NCBI GenBank assembly: GCA_903825615.1
Contig: CAIKBK010000070.1
Coordinates: 1 to 6,109 of the forward strand
DNA from: Candidatus Vogelbacteria bacterium
Lineage (GTDB): Bacteria; Patescibacteriota; Minisyncoccia; Phycocordibacterales; XYD1-FULL-46-19
Direction of reading: 5' to 3'
Length of the DNA stretch: 6,109 bases
The translations under genes were made by a program, and so were the position numbers. Under the pieces are notes generated by a model, which was not told the DNA's origin, made no database searches, and saw nothing but the letters and a program-made list of their open reading frames with translations. This document shows, piece by piece, positions 1-5,638 of this stretch (position 1 is its first letter; every line of letters begins with the position of its first letter).

Positions 1-60
1 ATTACAATTGAGTGGCTTTCCCTTACAGTACGACCGTCAATATCCTTAACCTTATGATGA

Positions 61-89
61 ATAATATTACAAGGCTGTCATTCCGTCAA
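61..89 (-). promoter_or_regulatory. sigma-70-type promoter pointing left, out of the window
   Basis: On the minus strand there is TTGACG (84-89), then exactly 17 bases, then TATTAT (61-66). Each hexamer differs from the housekeeping consensus at one position, and the spacing is optimal. Transcription would start near position 54 and leave the window at its left edge. The 54 bases that would be transcribed contain no ATG start. They would be a leader or the start of an RNA or gene outside the window. Confidence 0.5.
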
Positions 90-95
90 CAAAAG

Positions 96-104
96 TTATC
101 CACA
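96..104 (+). other. single consensus DnaA-box sequence
   Basis: TTATCCACA matches the classical DnaA-box consensus exactly. It lies in the non-coding stretch just upstream of the left-pointing promoter. I see no second box in the neighbouring bases and no adjacent origin genes, so it may be a chance match or a regulatory DnaA site rather than part of an origin. Confidence 0.35.
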
Positions 105-124
105 TGTCCAGATTATTGTTCTAC

Positions 125-529
125 TTAACGAATTTGAATGGATTTGGCAACAATGCTACCATCTGAGTTACTTGGTCCGTTTACCATAACCCCTTGGCCA
201 ATTATCAAATCACTGGCCTTGGCGATAGTCATCTTCGTTATCTCGGCCGAAGACGAGGACCAAACAATTTTAGAGCCACCGTCACGAAGTTTTAGAGTAA
301 AACTCTGGTCATCTTTTTTTATAATATCACCAGAAATTATTCCGCCCACATTATTACTGGCACTTCGCAGACTACGCGCACCACTTGATGTGCCCAAAGC
401 GCCAACCGCGCCCAACTGATTCTGTCGGCCTCCGAATGTCTTGGTGGTCTGCCCATATTTAAAACCAACATAACCGGCGACAGCGATAAGAAGAAGAGCA
501 CCGATAATTATTTTTGTTAAATTATTCAT
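125..529 (-). CDS. membrane-anchored DUF5666-like protein, downstream of exporter operon
   Basis: This 134-residue protein has a membrane segment at about 6-22 (KIIIGALLLIAVAGYVGFKYG), a flexible Gly/Ser/Gln linker at about 24-60 and a beta-rich domain at about 62-134. The domain begins GGIISGDIIKKDD, continues with strands SFTLKLRDGGSKIVW and ASDLIIGQGVMVNGPS, and closes with IVAKSIQIR. This is the same order of elements as in the 4142-4630 protein (G-I-I start, DL-x-x-G-x-x-V-x-V-x-G-x-x-N block, AK-x-I-x-x end), so I regard the two as distant paralogues with very different linkers. There is no lipobox or catalytic motif. The ATG at 529 is preceded by an AT-only leader without Shine-Dalgarno. 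It lies 76 bases after the permease gene and beyond a GC-rich inverted repeat, so it may be read with the operon or from its own start. Function is unknown; an extracytoplasmic partner of the exporter is one possibility. Confidence 0.85.
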   Translation of the reverse strand: MNNLTKIIIGALLLIAVAGYVGFKYGQTTKTFGGRQNQLGAVGALGTSSGARSLRSASNNVGGIISGDIIKKDDQSFTLKLRDGGSKIVWSSSSAEITKMTIAKASDLIIGQGVMVNGPSNSDGSIVAKSIQIR

Positions 530-560
530 ATTATTTTTATTAATTAATAATAATATCTCA

Positions 561-596
561 CCCGCCAGACCTCGGGCTCACTTGAGGTCTGGCGGG
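561..596. repeat. perfect 13-bp GC-rich inverted repeat between permease and DUF5666-like gene
   Basis: The left arm is at 561-573 (CCCGCCAGACCTC) and the right arm at 584-596 (GAGGTCTGGCGGG), with a 10-base spacer at 574-583. The arms match perfectly. The element is strikingly GC-rich in an AT-rich spacer. On the minus strand the stem is followed by TGAGATATTATTATTAATTAA, which has no uninterrupted T run, so a standard intrinsic terminator is not clearly supported. It could stabilise the 3' end of the exporter mRNA, act as an imperfect terminator or attenuator, or be one copy of a dispersed palindromic repeat. Confidence 0.85.
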
Positions 597-605
597 AGGG
601 GGAAC

Positions 606-1829
606 TTATTCATACCTTAAAGCATCAATCGGGTTAAGACCAGCGGCCCGCCTGGCCGGATAATAACCAAAAACAATTCCAATAATTGTCGAGACGCCAA
701 AGGCTAAAAGAACAGAGAAAAGCGAAACCGAAGCCTGAAGCACGCCAAAATAAGTTATCCCGTAAGACACCAGCCAGCCCAAAATTACCCCGATAACCCC
801 CCCGCTGAAGGTAAGGGCTACTGCTTCAATCAAAAATTGCAAACTAATATCGCGACGCTTGGCACCAATTGCTTTGCGTAAACCGATCTCGCGCGTTCGC
901 TCGGTCACCGTTGTTAACATCATATTCATAATACCAATCCCCCCCACAACGAGCGAGATCCCCGCCACTGAGCCTAAAAGTATTTTAAAAATATTGGTCA
1001 CACTCGAGACAGTAGCAATCATATCAGCCTGATTAAGGGTGCTGAAATCAGCCAAGGCAGAATTCTTAATATGATGTTCTAACAATAAAATATCAGTAAT
1101 TTGTTGTTGCACCGCCGAAGTAACGTCGGCGCTCTCGGCCGCCACACTAATACTCGTTACATATTCATCACCAGATAGATAACGTTGGGCCGTAGAAAGA
1201 GGAATAAAAATCATATCATCTTGACTGCCAAAACCGGAGCCACCTTTGGTTTGAGTGAGACCGATAACCTTAAAGTTAACCTGCTTGATTCTAATTGTCT
1301 GACCAATAGCATTTACCCCTTCACCAAAAAGATCATCACGCACAGTCGGACCAATTACTGCCACCTTAGACCCACTCGTAACATTGGGGTCAGAGAAAAA
1401 ATTGCCTTCGGCCACCTGCAAATTACGCACTGTTTGATAACTCGGCGTTGTACCAACCACTTGGGTGTTGGTATTCTGCCCTCGTGCTGTTATCTGATAA
1501 CGACCAGAGACTTCGGCCGCCAGACTACTAATTGACGTAAGGTTTTTATTAAGAGCGTCAATATCAGACAATTTAAGCGACTTGGCCGAACCACGACCCG
1601 AGCTAACCATCATACCGGGACCTTGTTGCGCTCCCGGCTGAATAATAATCAAATTGGAACCAATCGATTGGATGCTGGCTTGAATAGAATTCTGCGCTCC
1701 TTGGCCAATAGCCAGCATCGCAATGACCGAGCTAATACCAATAACGATACCGAGCACCGTCAAGCCAGAACGAACCTTGTTAGCGGTTAGAGCCGAGTAT
1801 GTTTCGTGAAGAATATCAATGATGTTCAT
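606..1829 (-). CDS. MacB/FtsX-type ABC transporter permease
   Basis: This 407-residue membrane subunit has the four-helix MacB plan. There is an N-terminal amphipathic stretch (MNIIDILHETYSALTANKVRS), the first membrane helix at about 22-43 (TVLGIVIGISSVIAMLAIGQG), then a large extracytoplasmic MacB_PCD domain at about 45-275. Three further helices lie near 278-306, 331-357 and 366-390. The cytoplasmic loop TERTREIGLRKAIGAKRRDI (309-328) is the conserved segment that couples to the ATPase, and the end YYPARRAAGLNPIDALRYE is the family's C-terminal signature. The length is normal for a stand-alone permease, and the protein appears complete. It should form a dimer that works with the ATPase and adaptor encoded just upstream, exporting or extracting substrates such as peptides or lipids from the outer face of the membrane; the actual substrate is not predictable. 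It is the last gene of the tight run: 76 bases with a strong inverted repeat follow before the next gene. Confidence 0.97.
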   Translation of the reverse strand: MNIIDILHETYSALTANKVRSGLTVLGIVIGISSVIAMLAIGQGAQNSIQASIQSIGSNLIIIQPGAQQGPGMMVSSGRGSAKSLKLSDIDALNKNLTSISSLAAEVSGRYQITARGQNTNTQVVGTTPSYQTVRNLQVAEGNFFSDPNVTSGSKVAVIGPTVRDDLFGEGVNAIGQTIRIKQVNFKVIGLTQTKGGSGFGSQDDMIFIPLSTAQRYLSGDEYVTSISVAAESADVTSAVQQQITDILLLEHHIKNSALADFSTLNQADMIATVSSVTNIFKILLGSVAGISLVVGGIGIMNMMLTTVTERTREIGLRKAIGAKRRDISLQFLIEAVALTFSGGVIGVILGWLVSYGITYFGVLQASVSLFSVLLAFGVSTIIGIVFGYYPARRAAGLNPIDALRYE

Positions 1830-1834
1830 ATTAA

Positions 1835-2545
1835 TTATTTATTTCGAATAACAACCCTCTTTTGATGTTGTCGATGGTCCGACACAACTTCGCCATCTCG
1901 AATAGAAATGATACGGTCGGCATGTTCGGCGACATCATGTTCGTGAGTAATTAAAATAATTGTTTTACCCTGTTCTTCGTTAAGACGCTGGAATGTCCCC
2001 AAAACAATGTCCCCCGTTTTAGTATCCAGATTACCAGTTGGCTCATCAGCCAAAATCAAAGAAGGATTATTGACCAAGGCCCGAGCAATTGCGACCCGTT
2101 GAATTTGCCCACCGGAAAGCTGGTTAGATTTGTGGTAAAAATGATCTTCGTCCAGACCGGCCGCTTTAAGCGCTTCTTTAGCGCGCTTGGTACGCTCGGC
2201 ATCAGGAATCTTGGCATAAACTAAGGGCAACATCACATTGCGTAAGACAGTGGTTCGAGGAAGAAGATTAAAAGATTGAAAGACAAAACCAATTCGATCA
2301 CGCCTGATATCAGCTAAGGAATCTTCAGAGAGACGGGAGACATCTTGACCATCTAAGCGATAACGTCCACTCGTTGGAGTATCAAGAGCGCCAAGAATAT
2401 GCATAAGGGTTGACTTGCCCGAACCGGAGGGACCCATAATCGCCACAAACTCTCCGTCTTTAATATCGAAGTTTACACCTTTAAGCGCATCGAACTTAAT
2501 ATCGCCAGTAATATAGGTTTTGGTAATATTAGTAATCTCAATCAT
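1835..2545 (-). CDS. MacB/LolD-type ABC transporter ATP-binding protein
   Basis: This 236-residue cytoplasmic ATPase powers the adjacent permease. All the expected motifs are intact: Walker A GPSGSGKST at 38-46, the Q-loop glutamine at 90 in FVFQSFNLLP, the signature LSGGQIQRVAIARAL at 143-157, Walker B LILADEP at 163-169 with catalytic Glu168, the D-loop NLD at 172-174, and the switch His201 in ITHEHD. The sequence TPTSGRYRLDGQDVSRLS and the ADEPTGNLDTKTG stretch are typical of the MacB/LolD/FtsE subclass, in which ATP binding and hydrolysis drive periplasmic mechanical movement rather than transport through a central pore. Unlike E. coli MacB, ATPase and permease are separate proteins here, as in B. 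subtilis YknY/YknZ. A short basic tail (HQKRVVIRNK) follows the core. The gene starts 3 bases after the adaptor stop and ends 5 bases before the permease start. It lacks a good Shine-Dalgarno, so translation is probably coupled. Confidence 0.97.
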   Translation of the reverse strand: MIEITNITKTYITGDIKFDALKGVNFDIKDGEFVAIMGPSGSGKSTLMHILGALDTPTSGRYRLDGQDVSRLSEDSLADIRRDRIGFVFQSFNLLPRTTVLRNVMLPLVYAKIPDAERTKRAKEALKAAGLDEDHFYHKSNQLSGGQIQRVAIARALVNNPSLILADEPTGNLDTKTGDIVLGTFQRLNEEQGKTIILITHEHDVAEHADRIISIRDGEVVSDHRQHQKRVVIRNK

Positions 2546-2548
2546 AAT

Positions 2549-4135
2549 TTAACGGCCACCAGCTCTACCGCCTGCACCGAGCAAGCTAGGGGCTGAAGCG
2601 GTTGTCGTTTTACTAGCTGAGTTGGTAATTGTTCGAGTAATAATTTTATCTCCCACCTTAAGACCAGAGAGAATTTCTGTCGAAGTATCATCAGACAGGC
2701 CAATCGTGACTTCTTGACTTATTGGAGCGATACTTAAAACGACCCCCTGAGTACCCGAGGTGACTTCCGTTTTATTATCAACAACTTCAACATAACTGGT
2801 ACCCCCTTGAGTTTTGACAGAAGCCGAAGGCACGACGATAATATCCTGTTTAATGTTGGTTGTAATATCAGCGCTCACACTCATCCCCGATCGAACACGC
2901 TCATCTTGGGTATCAAAACCAATTTTCACATTGTAAGTCACCACGCCTTGGGAAACGGTTCCCACAATATCAGTCTCGATAATTTGTCCGGTAAGATTTA
3001 ACTCATCGATAGCATCAAAAGTTAGCGTGGCCTTCTGACCAACTTTAACCTTAGCAATATCCACCTCATTTAAAGAAACAGTAGCAATTTTTTGACGAGT
3101 AACAAAAGTACCGACACTACCAGAAACGTAATCCCCTTTTTTAACATTAATTTGAACCACACCATTAAGCGGAGCACGAAGCGAACAATCTTCTAACGCA
3201 TATTCCTTCTGCTTAAGGACAGTCTCGAGAGATCTAATATCATAAGCCGAGATCGTGATTGTATTGCGACTAGAAGTCAAAGAAGAAATATCTGAATTAA
3301 CCGTCTGAATCCAAGTCTCCAGATTAGCTTTATCAGAACTTAGATCGGAAGACCGATCTCTCTCATCAGTATTGTTGTAGACATAAGAAACATAAGTACC
3401 AGTATCTTTGACCGCTTGAAAAAGTAACTGGGAAGAAGCGATTGTCTCGGCCAGCAAAACTGAGACTTGATTATCAGTAAAATTACCACTAGCTGAACGA
3501 TAATTGGCTAGAACTTTTTCATAAGCGCCCTTGGCTTTATAGTAACTAGAAAAAGCTGTGTCATAATATTTCTTGGAGGTCTCGTTGGGGAGATTCATTT
3601 TATAGGTAGAGACAGTATAGTTAGCTAAAATGTCTTCTAAACCGTCGAGGATTTCCGCCGAATTAATAAAATACTTATTAATAACAGTTAGAGAATCTGA
3701 ATAATTCTTAGATAAGCCGGTAGTTGTCTTGGTAACCTGGGAAAGTTCCAACCCTTTGGCCTTATCGAGATTGAGTTTTGCCGTCTCCAGAGCAATCTCG
3801 GCATCACGAGAATCTAATTTAACCAACAATTGGCCGGCAGTGACATAATCTCCACTGCGCGCTCCAACATAAACAACGTCACCAGAAACTTTAGGCTTAA
3901 GATCAATCTGGCTCGAAGCTGAGACTTGACCAGTACCAGAAACAGTTTGAAGAATTGTTCCTTTTTCTACTGCTGAGATAAGATAGTGGGTCTCAGCGCT
4001 AGTATCGGTGTAATAGACATATAGTTTGTAAACGACAAAAATAATTATAATCAACAAAATAAAACTAATTATCTTGTGCCTCATTAGGAAATCTTTTATT
4101 GCGTGATAGCTAAATTTAGACCAAAAACTTTTCAT
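2549..4135 (-). CDS. MacA/HlyD-type efflux adaptor (membrane fusion protein)
   Basis: This 528-residue adaptor would link the MacB-type permease to the outside. After a basic cytoplasmic N-terminus there is one membrane anchor at about 23-38. The first half of the lipoyl domain lies at about 75-110 (SGDVVYVGARSGDYVTAGQLL), followed by a long helical region at about 110-315, the second lipoyl half at about 316-345 (LRAPLNGVVQINVKKGDYV), a beta-barrel at about 350-428 (VDIAKVKVGQKATLTFD, then VRSGMSVSADI) and a membrane-proximal domain at about 430-503 (VVPSASVKTQGG, LKVGDKIITR). The tail is Ser/Thr-rich and ends GAGGRAGGR. MacA homologues are commonly about 370-400 residues; the excess here is mostly the roughly 200-residue helical insert, rich in Tyr, Ser and Asn. 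No TolC-like partner is in view. It is 3 bases from the ATPase gene and 6 from the preceding gene. No Shine-Dalgarno is evident; the start follows an A-rich run. Confidence 0.92.
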   Translation of the reverse strand: MKSFWSKFSYHAIKDFLMRHKIISFILLIIIIFVVYKLYVYYTDTSAETHYLISAVEKGTILQTVSGTGQVSASSQIDLKPKVSGDVVYVGARSGDYVTAGQLLVKLDSRDAEIALETAKLNLDKAKGLELSQVTKTTTGLSKNYSDSLTVINKYFINSAEILDGLEDILANYTVSTYKMNLPNETSKKYYDTAFSSYYKAKGAYEKVLANYRSASGNFTDNQVSVLLAETIASSQLLFQAVKDTGTYVSYVYNNTDERDRSSDLSSDKANLETWIQTVNSDISSLTSSRNTITISAYDIRSLETVLKQKEYALEDCSLRAPLNGVVQINVKKGDYVSGSVGTFVTRQKIATVSLNEVDIAKVKVGQKATLTFDAIDELNLTGQIIETDIVGTVSQGVVTYNVKIGFDTQDERVRSGMSVSADITTNIKQDIIVVPSASVKTQGGTSYVEVVDNKTEVTSGTQGVVLSIAPISQEVTIGLSDDTSTEILSGLKVGDKIITRTITNSASKTTTASAPSLLGAGGRAGGR

Positions 4136-4141
4136 TATTTT

Positions 4142-4630
4142 TTACTGGGTATTAGAGCTAGTTGCTTTTAATGGTAGTGGCGGTAAAAGGCGAATTAATT
4201 TGGCCTCAATAACAGATTCTTGATTGGGCTCACCCACAATTACAGCCATCTCTCCCACCTTAAGATCAGAGGAAGAGGCATTGGTGCGAAAACGTCTAAT
4301 CGAAGTATCTTTACCAAGTAAAATGGTCTTTTCTAGATTATCGGGCGTAGAGATAATAATGGTGGGTAAATTAACCTTAATAATTTTCCCTACTGCCCCA
4401 TGTCCACCCGGCAAATCACTAAAAGGTAGGCCGCCATTCATCTCTCGATCTGAGCGAGGCCCTTCAAAAGCGCGGTAATAATTATCGCCCATGCGGTAAG
4501 AAAAACCAGCCTGGTGAAAACCGACAAAACGTCCCGCTTGAAAAATAATTAAAATAACAATCAGAATAGCTAATGTGCAAATAACTCCTTTAAAAAATTT
4601 AGACTGCCAAAGATTTTTAATTTTGTTCAT
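4142..4630 (-). CDS. membrane-anchored DUF5666-like protein (exporter-linked)
   Basis: This 162-residue protein has a short basic N-terminus, one membrane segment at about 13-31 (GVICTLAILIVILIIFQAG), an aromatic and charged stretch just outside the membrane (FSYRMGDNYYRAFEGPR at 43-59), a Gly/Pro linker, and a beta-rich domain from about 78 to 150. That domain follows the DUF5666-type pattern: GKIIKV, a hydrophobic strand, a short turn, KTILLGKDTSIRRF, then DLKVGEMAVIVGEP and a closing strand EAKLIRLLP. A Ser/Thr/Asn tail ends it. There is no cleavage motif or lipobox, so it is probably a single-pass anchored protein with an extracytoplasmic small beta-barrel-like domain. The gene begins 10 bases after the small membrane protein and ends 6 bases before the adaptor, so it belongs to the exporter operon. 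There is no clear Shine-Dalgarno. Its biochemical role is unknown; binding to the adaptor, cell wall or substrate are all possible. It is similar in plan to the 125-529 gene. Confidence 0.85.
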   Translation of the reverse strand: MNKIKNLWQSKFFKGVICTLAILIVILIIFQAGRFVGFHQAGFSYRMGDNYYRAFEGPRSDREMNGGLPFSDLPGGHGAVGKIIKVNLPTIIISTPDNLEKTILLGKDTSIRRFRTNASSSDLKVGEMAVIVGEPNQESVIEAKLIRLLPPLPLKATSSNTQ

Positions 4631-4640
4631 ATAACTAAAT

Positions 4641-5021
4641 TTAAACTGGTAATAAAATTACTAGAGCGTTAATAATCGTTTTAGCTATAGACCAAACCAA
4701 AACAGTTATAATAAAAAGAAAGGCAATCAGACCAAGTACTGGTAATGATTCGGCCAGAGATAAAACTAGCTCCCGCCAGTAAGAGAAAAGGAGGCCACCA
4801 TCAGAAACAATGAGAGATAAGTATTGGATAAACCCAGACTTAGCAAAAAGACTTGATAAATATATAACACTGGCAACTAAACCAGACAAAGCCAGAATAT
4901 CAACCAAGGCAAAGATTACCAGTTGAATTTTAGCTTGTCTTTTCTGTTCCCGATTGAGACGCGCCAAAACCGCCCGTTCGAGACCGGCTGGCGAACTGAT
5001 GAATTTCAAGAATTGCACCAT
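4641..5021 (-). CDS. small membrane protein of unknown family, candidate anti-sigma partner
   Basis: I do not recognise a family for this 126-residue protein. Residues 1-32 are hydrophilic and positively charged (RAVLARLNREQKRQAK at 16-31) and likely cytoplasmic. A long hydrophobic stretch at about 33-59 is a clear membrane segment. Residues 62-90 are mixed and amphipathic (FIQYLSLIVSDGGLLFSYW). A second strong hydrophobic block runs from about 93 to the end, with one or two membrane segments broken by SIAK at 111-114. There are no cysteines, so a zinc-binding anti-sigma fold (HxxxCxxC) is excluded. It starts 4 bases after the sigma gene, which is the usual place for a membrane anti-sigma factor, and it precedes an exporter operon. 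A role in holding the sigma factor at the membrane is inference from position only. It could instead be an accessory subunit of the exporter, as YknW is for YknXYZ. A weak TAGG lies just upstream of the ATG. Confidence 0.8.
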   Translation of the reverse strand: MVQFLKFISSPAGLERAVLARLNREQKRQAKIQLVIFALVDILALSGLVASVIYLSSLFAKSGFIQYLSLIVSDGGLLFSYWRELVLSLAESLPVLGLIAFLFIITVLVWSIAKTIINALVILLPV

Positions 5022-5025
5022 ATAC

Positions 5026-5571
5026 CTACATACGAGGAGAAGGAAGTTTTTGGTGCAAGAAAATAAGCGCCCGACGATACTGGCTCTTAACTGTGTTCAT
5101 TGGTCGGCCTATAACTTTAGCAATTTCTTCAAAAGTTAGATCATCCTCTAGGTGGAGAAGAAAAACCTCCTGTTGAGCAAAAGGTAAGGAGTTGATAAAT
5201 TTGTCTAGTTCTTGCCTTAATTCTTTTTGCGCAAAAATTTCATCTGGCAATAACTGATTGTCAGCTAAATTTTCTCCAAAGTCTGGTTTGCCCTCTTCCC
5301 CTTCTTGACTTAATTTAGAAAAAATAATTGGTCTTTTCTTCCTCAACCAATCGATCACGGTATTGCGAGTAATAGCTAAAATCCAAGTTTTGAGACTTTG
5401 GTCGGGATTATATTTGCCCAAATTCTTCCAAATCTTAACAAAAACTTCTTGAGTAATATCACTAGCTTCATCTTTTTCCCCTGTTAGCCTAAAAACAAAA
5501 CTGTAGATCAGACCGGTATAATCCTTAACAATTTGTTCAATATTAAATTCTTTAGATAAAAAATCAGCCAT
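5026..5571 (-). CDS. ECF-type RNA polymerase sigma-70 family sigma factor
   Basis: This 181-residue protein should direct RNA polymerase to a specific set of promoters. Its length and two-domain layout fit extracytoplasmic-function sigma factors. Region 2 spans about residues 15-80: DITQEVFVKIW at 38-48 matches region 2.2 (core RNA polymerase contact), and TWILAITRNTVIDWLRKKR at 62-80 matches region 2.3/2.4 (melting and -10 recognition). An acidic linker (about 85-118) follows. Region 4 spans about 120-175, with LPFAQQEVFLLHLEDDLTF and the helix-turn-helix EEIAKVIGRPMNTVKSQYRRAL for -35 binding. There is no sigma-1.1 or region 3, and no extra C-terminal sensory domain. The ATG at 5571 gives a natural N-terminus; a weak AAGG lies 4 bases upstream. 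The stop is TAG, and the next gene starts 4 bases later, so the two are almost certainly co-transcribed. It heads a run ending in a MacAB-like exporter, which suggests that it controls this operon. Its signal and regulon are unknown. Confidence 0.95.
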   Translation of the reverse strand: MADFLSKEFNIEQIVKDYTGLIYSFVFRLTGEKDEASDITQEVFVKIWKNLGKYNPDQSLKTWILAITRNTVIDWLRKKRPIIFSKLSQEGEEGKPDFGENLADNQLLPDEIFAQKELRQELDKFINSLPFAQQEVFLLHLEDDLTFEEIAKVIGRPMNTVKSQYRRALIFLHQKLPSPRM

Positions 5572-5579
5572 TAGGCCTT

Positions 5580-5588
5580 AATATAACA
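5580..5588 (-). promoter_or_regulatory. candidate extended -10 promoter for the sigma/exporter operon
   Basis: Read on the minus strand, the spacer before the sigma gene contains TGTTATATT, an extended -10 pattern (TGn followed by TATATT, one mismatch from TATAAT). No -35 match lies 16-18 bases upstream. Transcription would start about 2 bases before the ATG at 5571, giving a nearly leaderless message. In that case the AAGG close to the start would not serve as a ribosome binding site. This is the best promoter-like motif in the 67-base gap, but short motifs in AT-rich DNA are easily fortuitous. Confidence 0.3.
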
Positions 5589-5638
5589 CACTTCGTTCCG
5601 CCGGGCGATAACCTTCTTTAGTCTAGAAAATAAGTTTT

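Noticed and set aside
1..57. Short open frames running off the left edge: two on the plus strand (stops at 47-49 and 55-57) and one on the minus strand with no start codon.
   Set aside because: Each is under 25 codons, none resembles a family I know, and none has a start with a ribosome binding site in view. Any of them could be the tail or head of a gene outside the window, but I cannot support it.
1111..1130. Small inverted repeat CGCCGA/TCGGCG inside the permease gene.
   Set aside because: A 6-bp stem in coding DNA with a 7-base loop is expected by chance, and nothing around it suggests a regulatory role.
3342..3359. AGATCGG-AAGA-CCGATCT hairpin inside the adaptor gene; the first 11 bases also match the beginning of a common sequencing adapter.
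   Set aside because: The reading frame runs through unbroken and the following bases do not continue the adapter sequence. It is most likely coding sequence with a chance 7-bp stem.
4224..4478. Plus-strand open frame of 84 codons opposite the DUF5666-like gene, and similar ones at 138-419, 1185-1535, 2807-3001 and 4954-5139.
   Set aside because: All are antisense to well-supported genes, lack recognisable domains and look like shadows of the true frames.
5595..5599. GGAAC on the minus strand upstream of the sigma gene, resembling the -35 element of ECF promoters and hinting at autoregulation.
   Set aside because: A -10 at the usual 16-17 base spacing would fall on AGGCCT immediately before the ATG, with no recognisable -10 sequence and transcription starting inside the gene.
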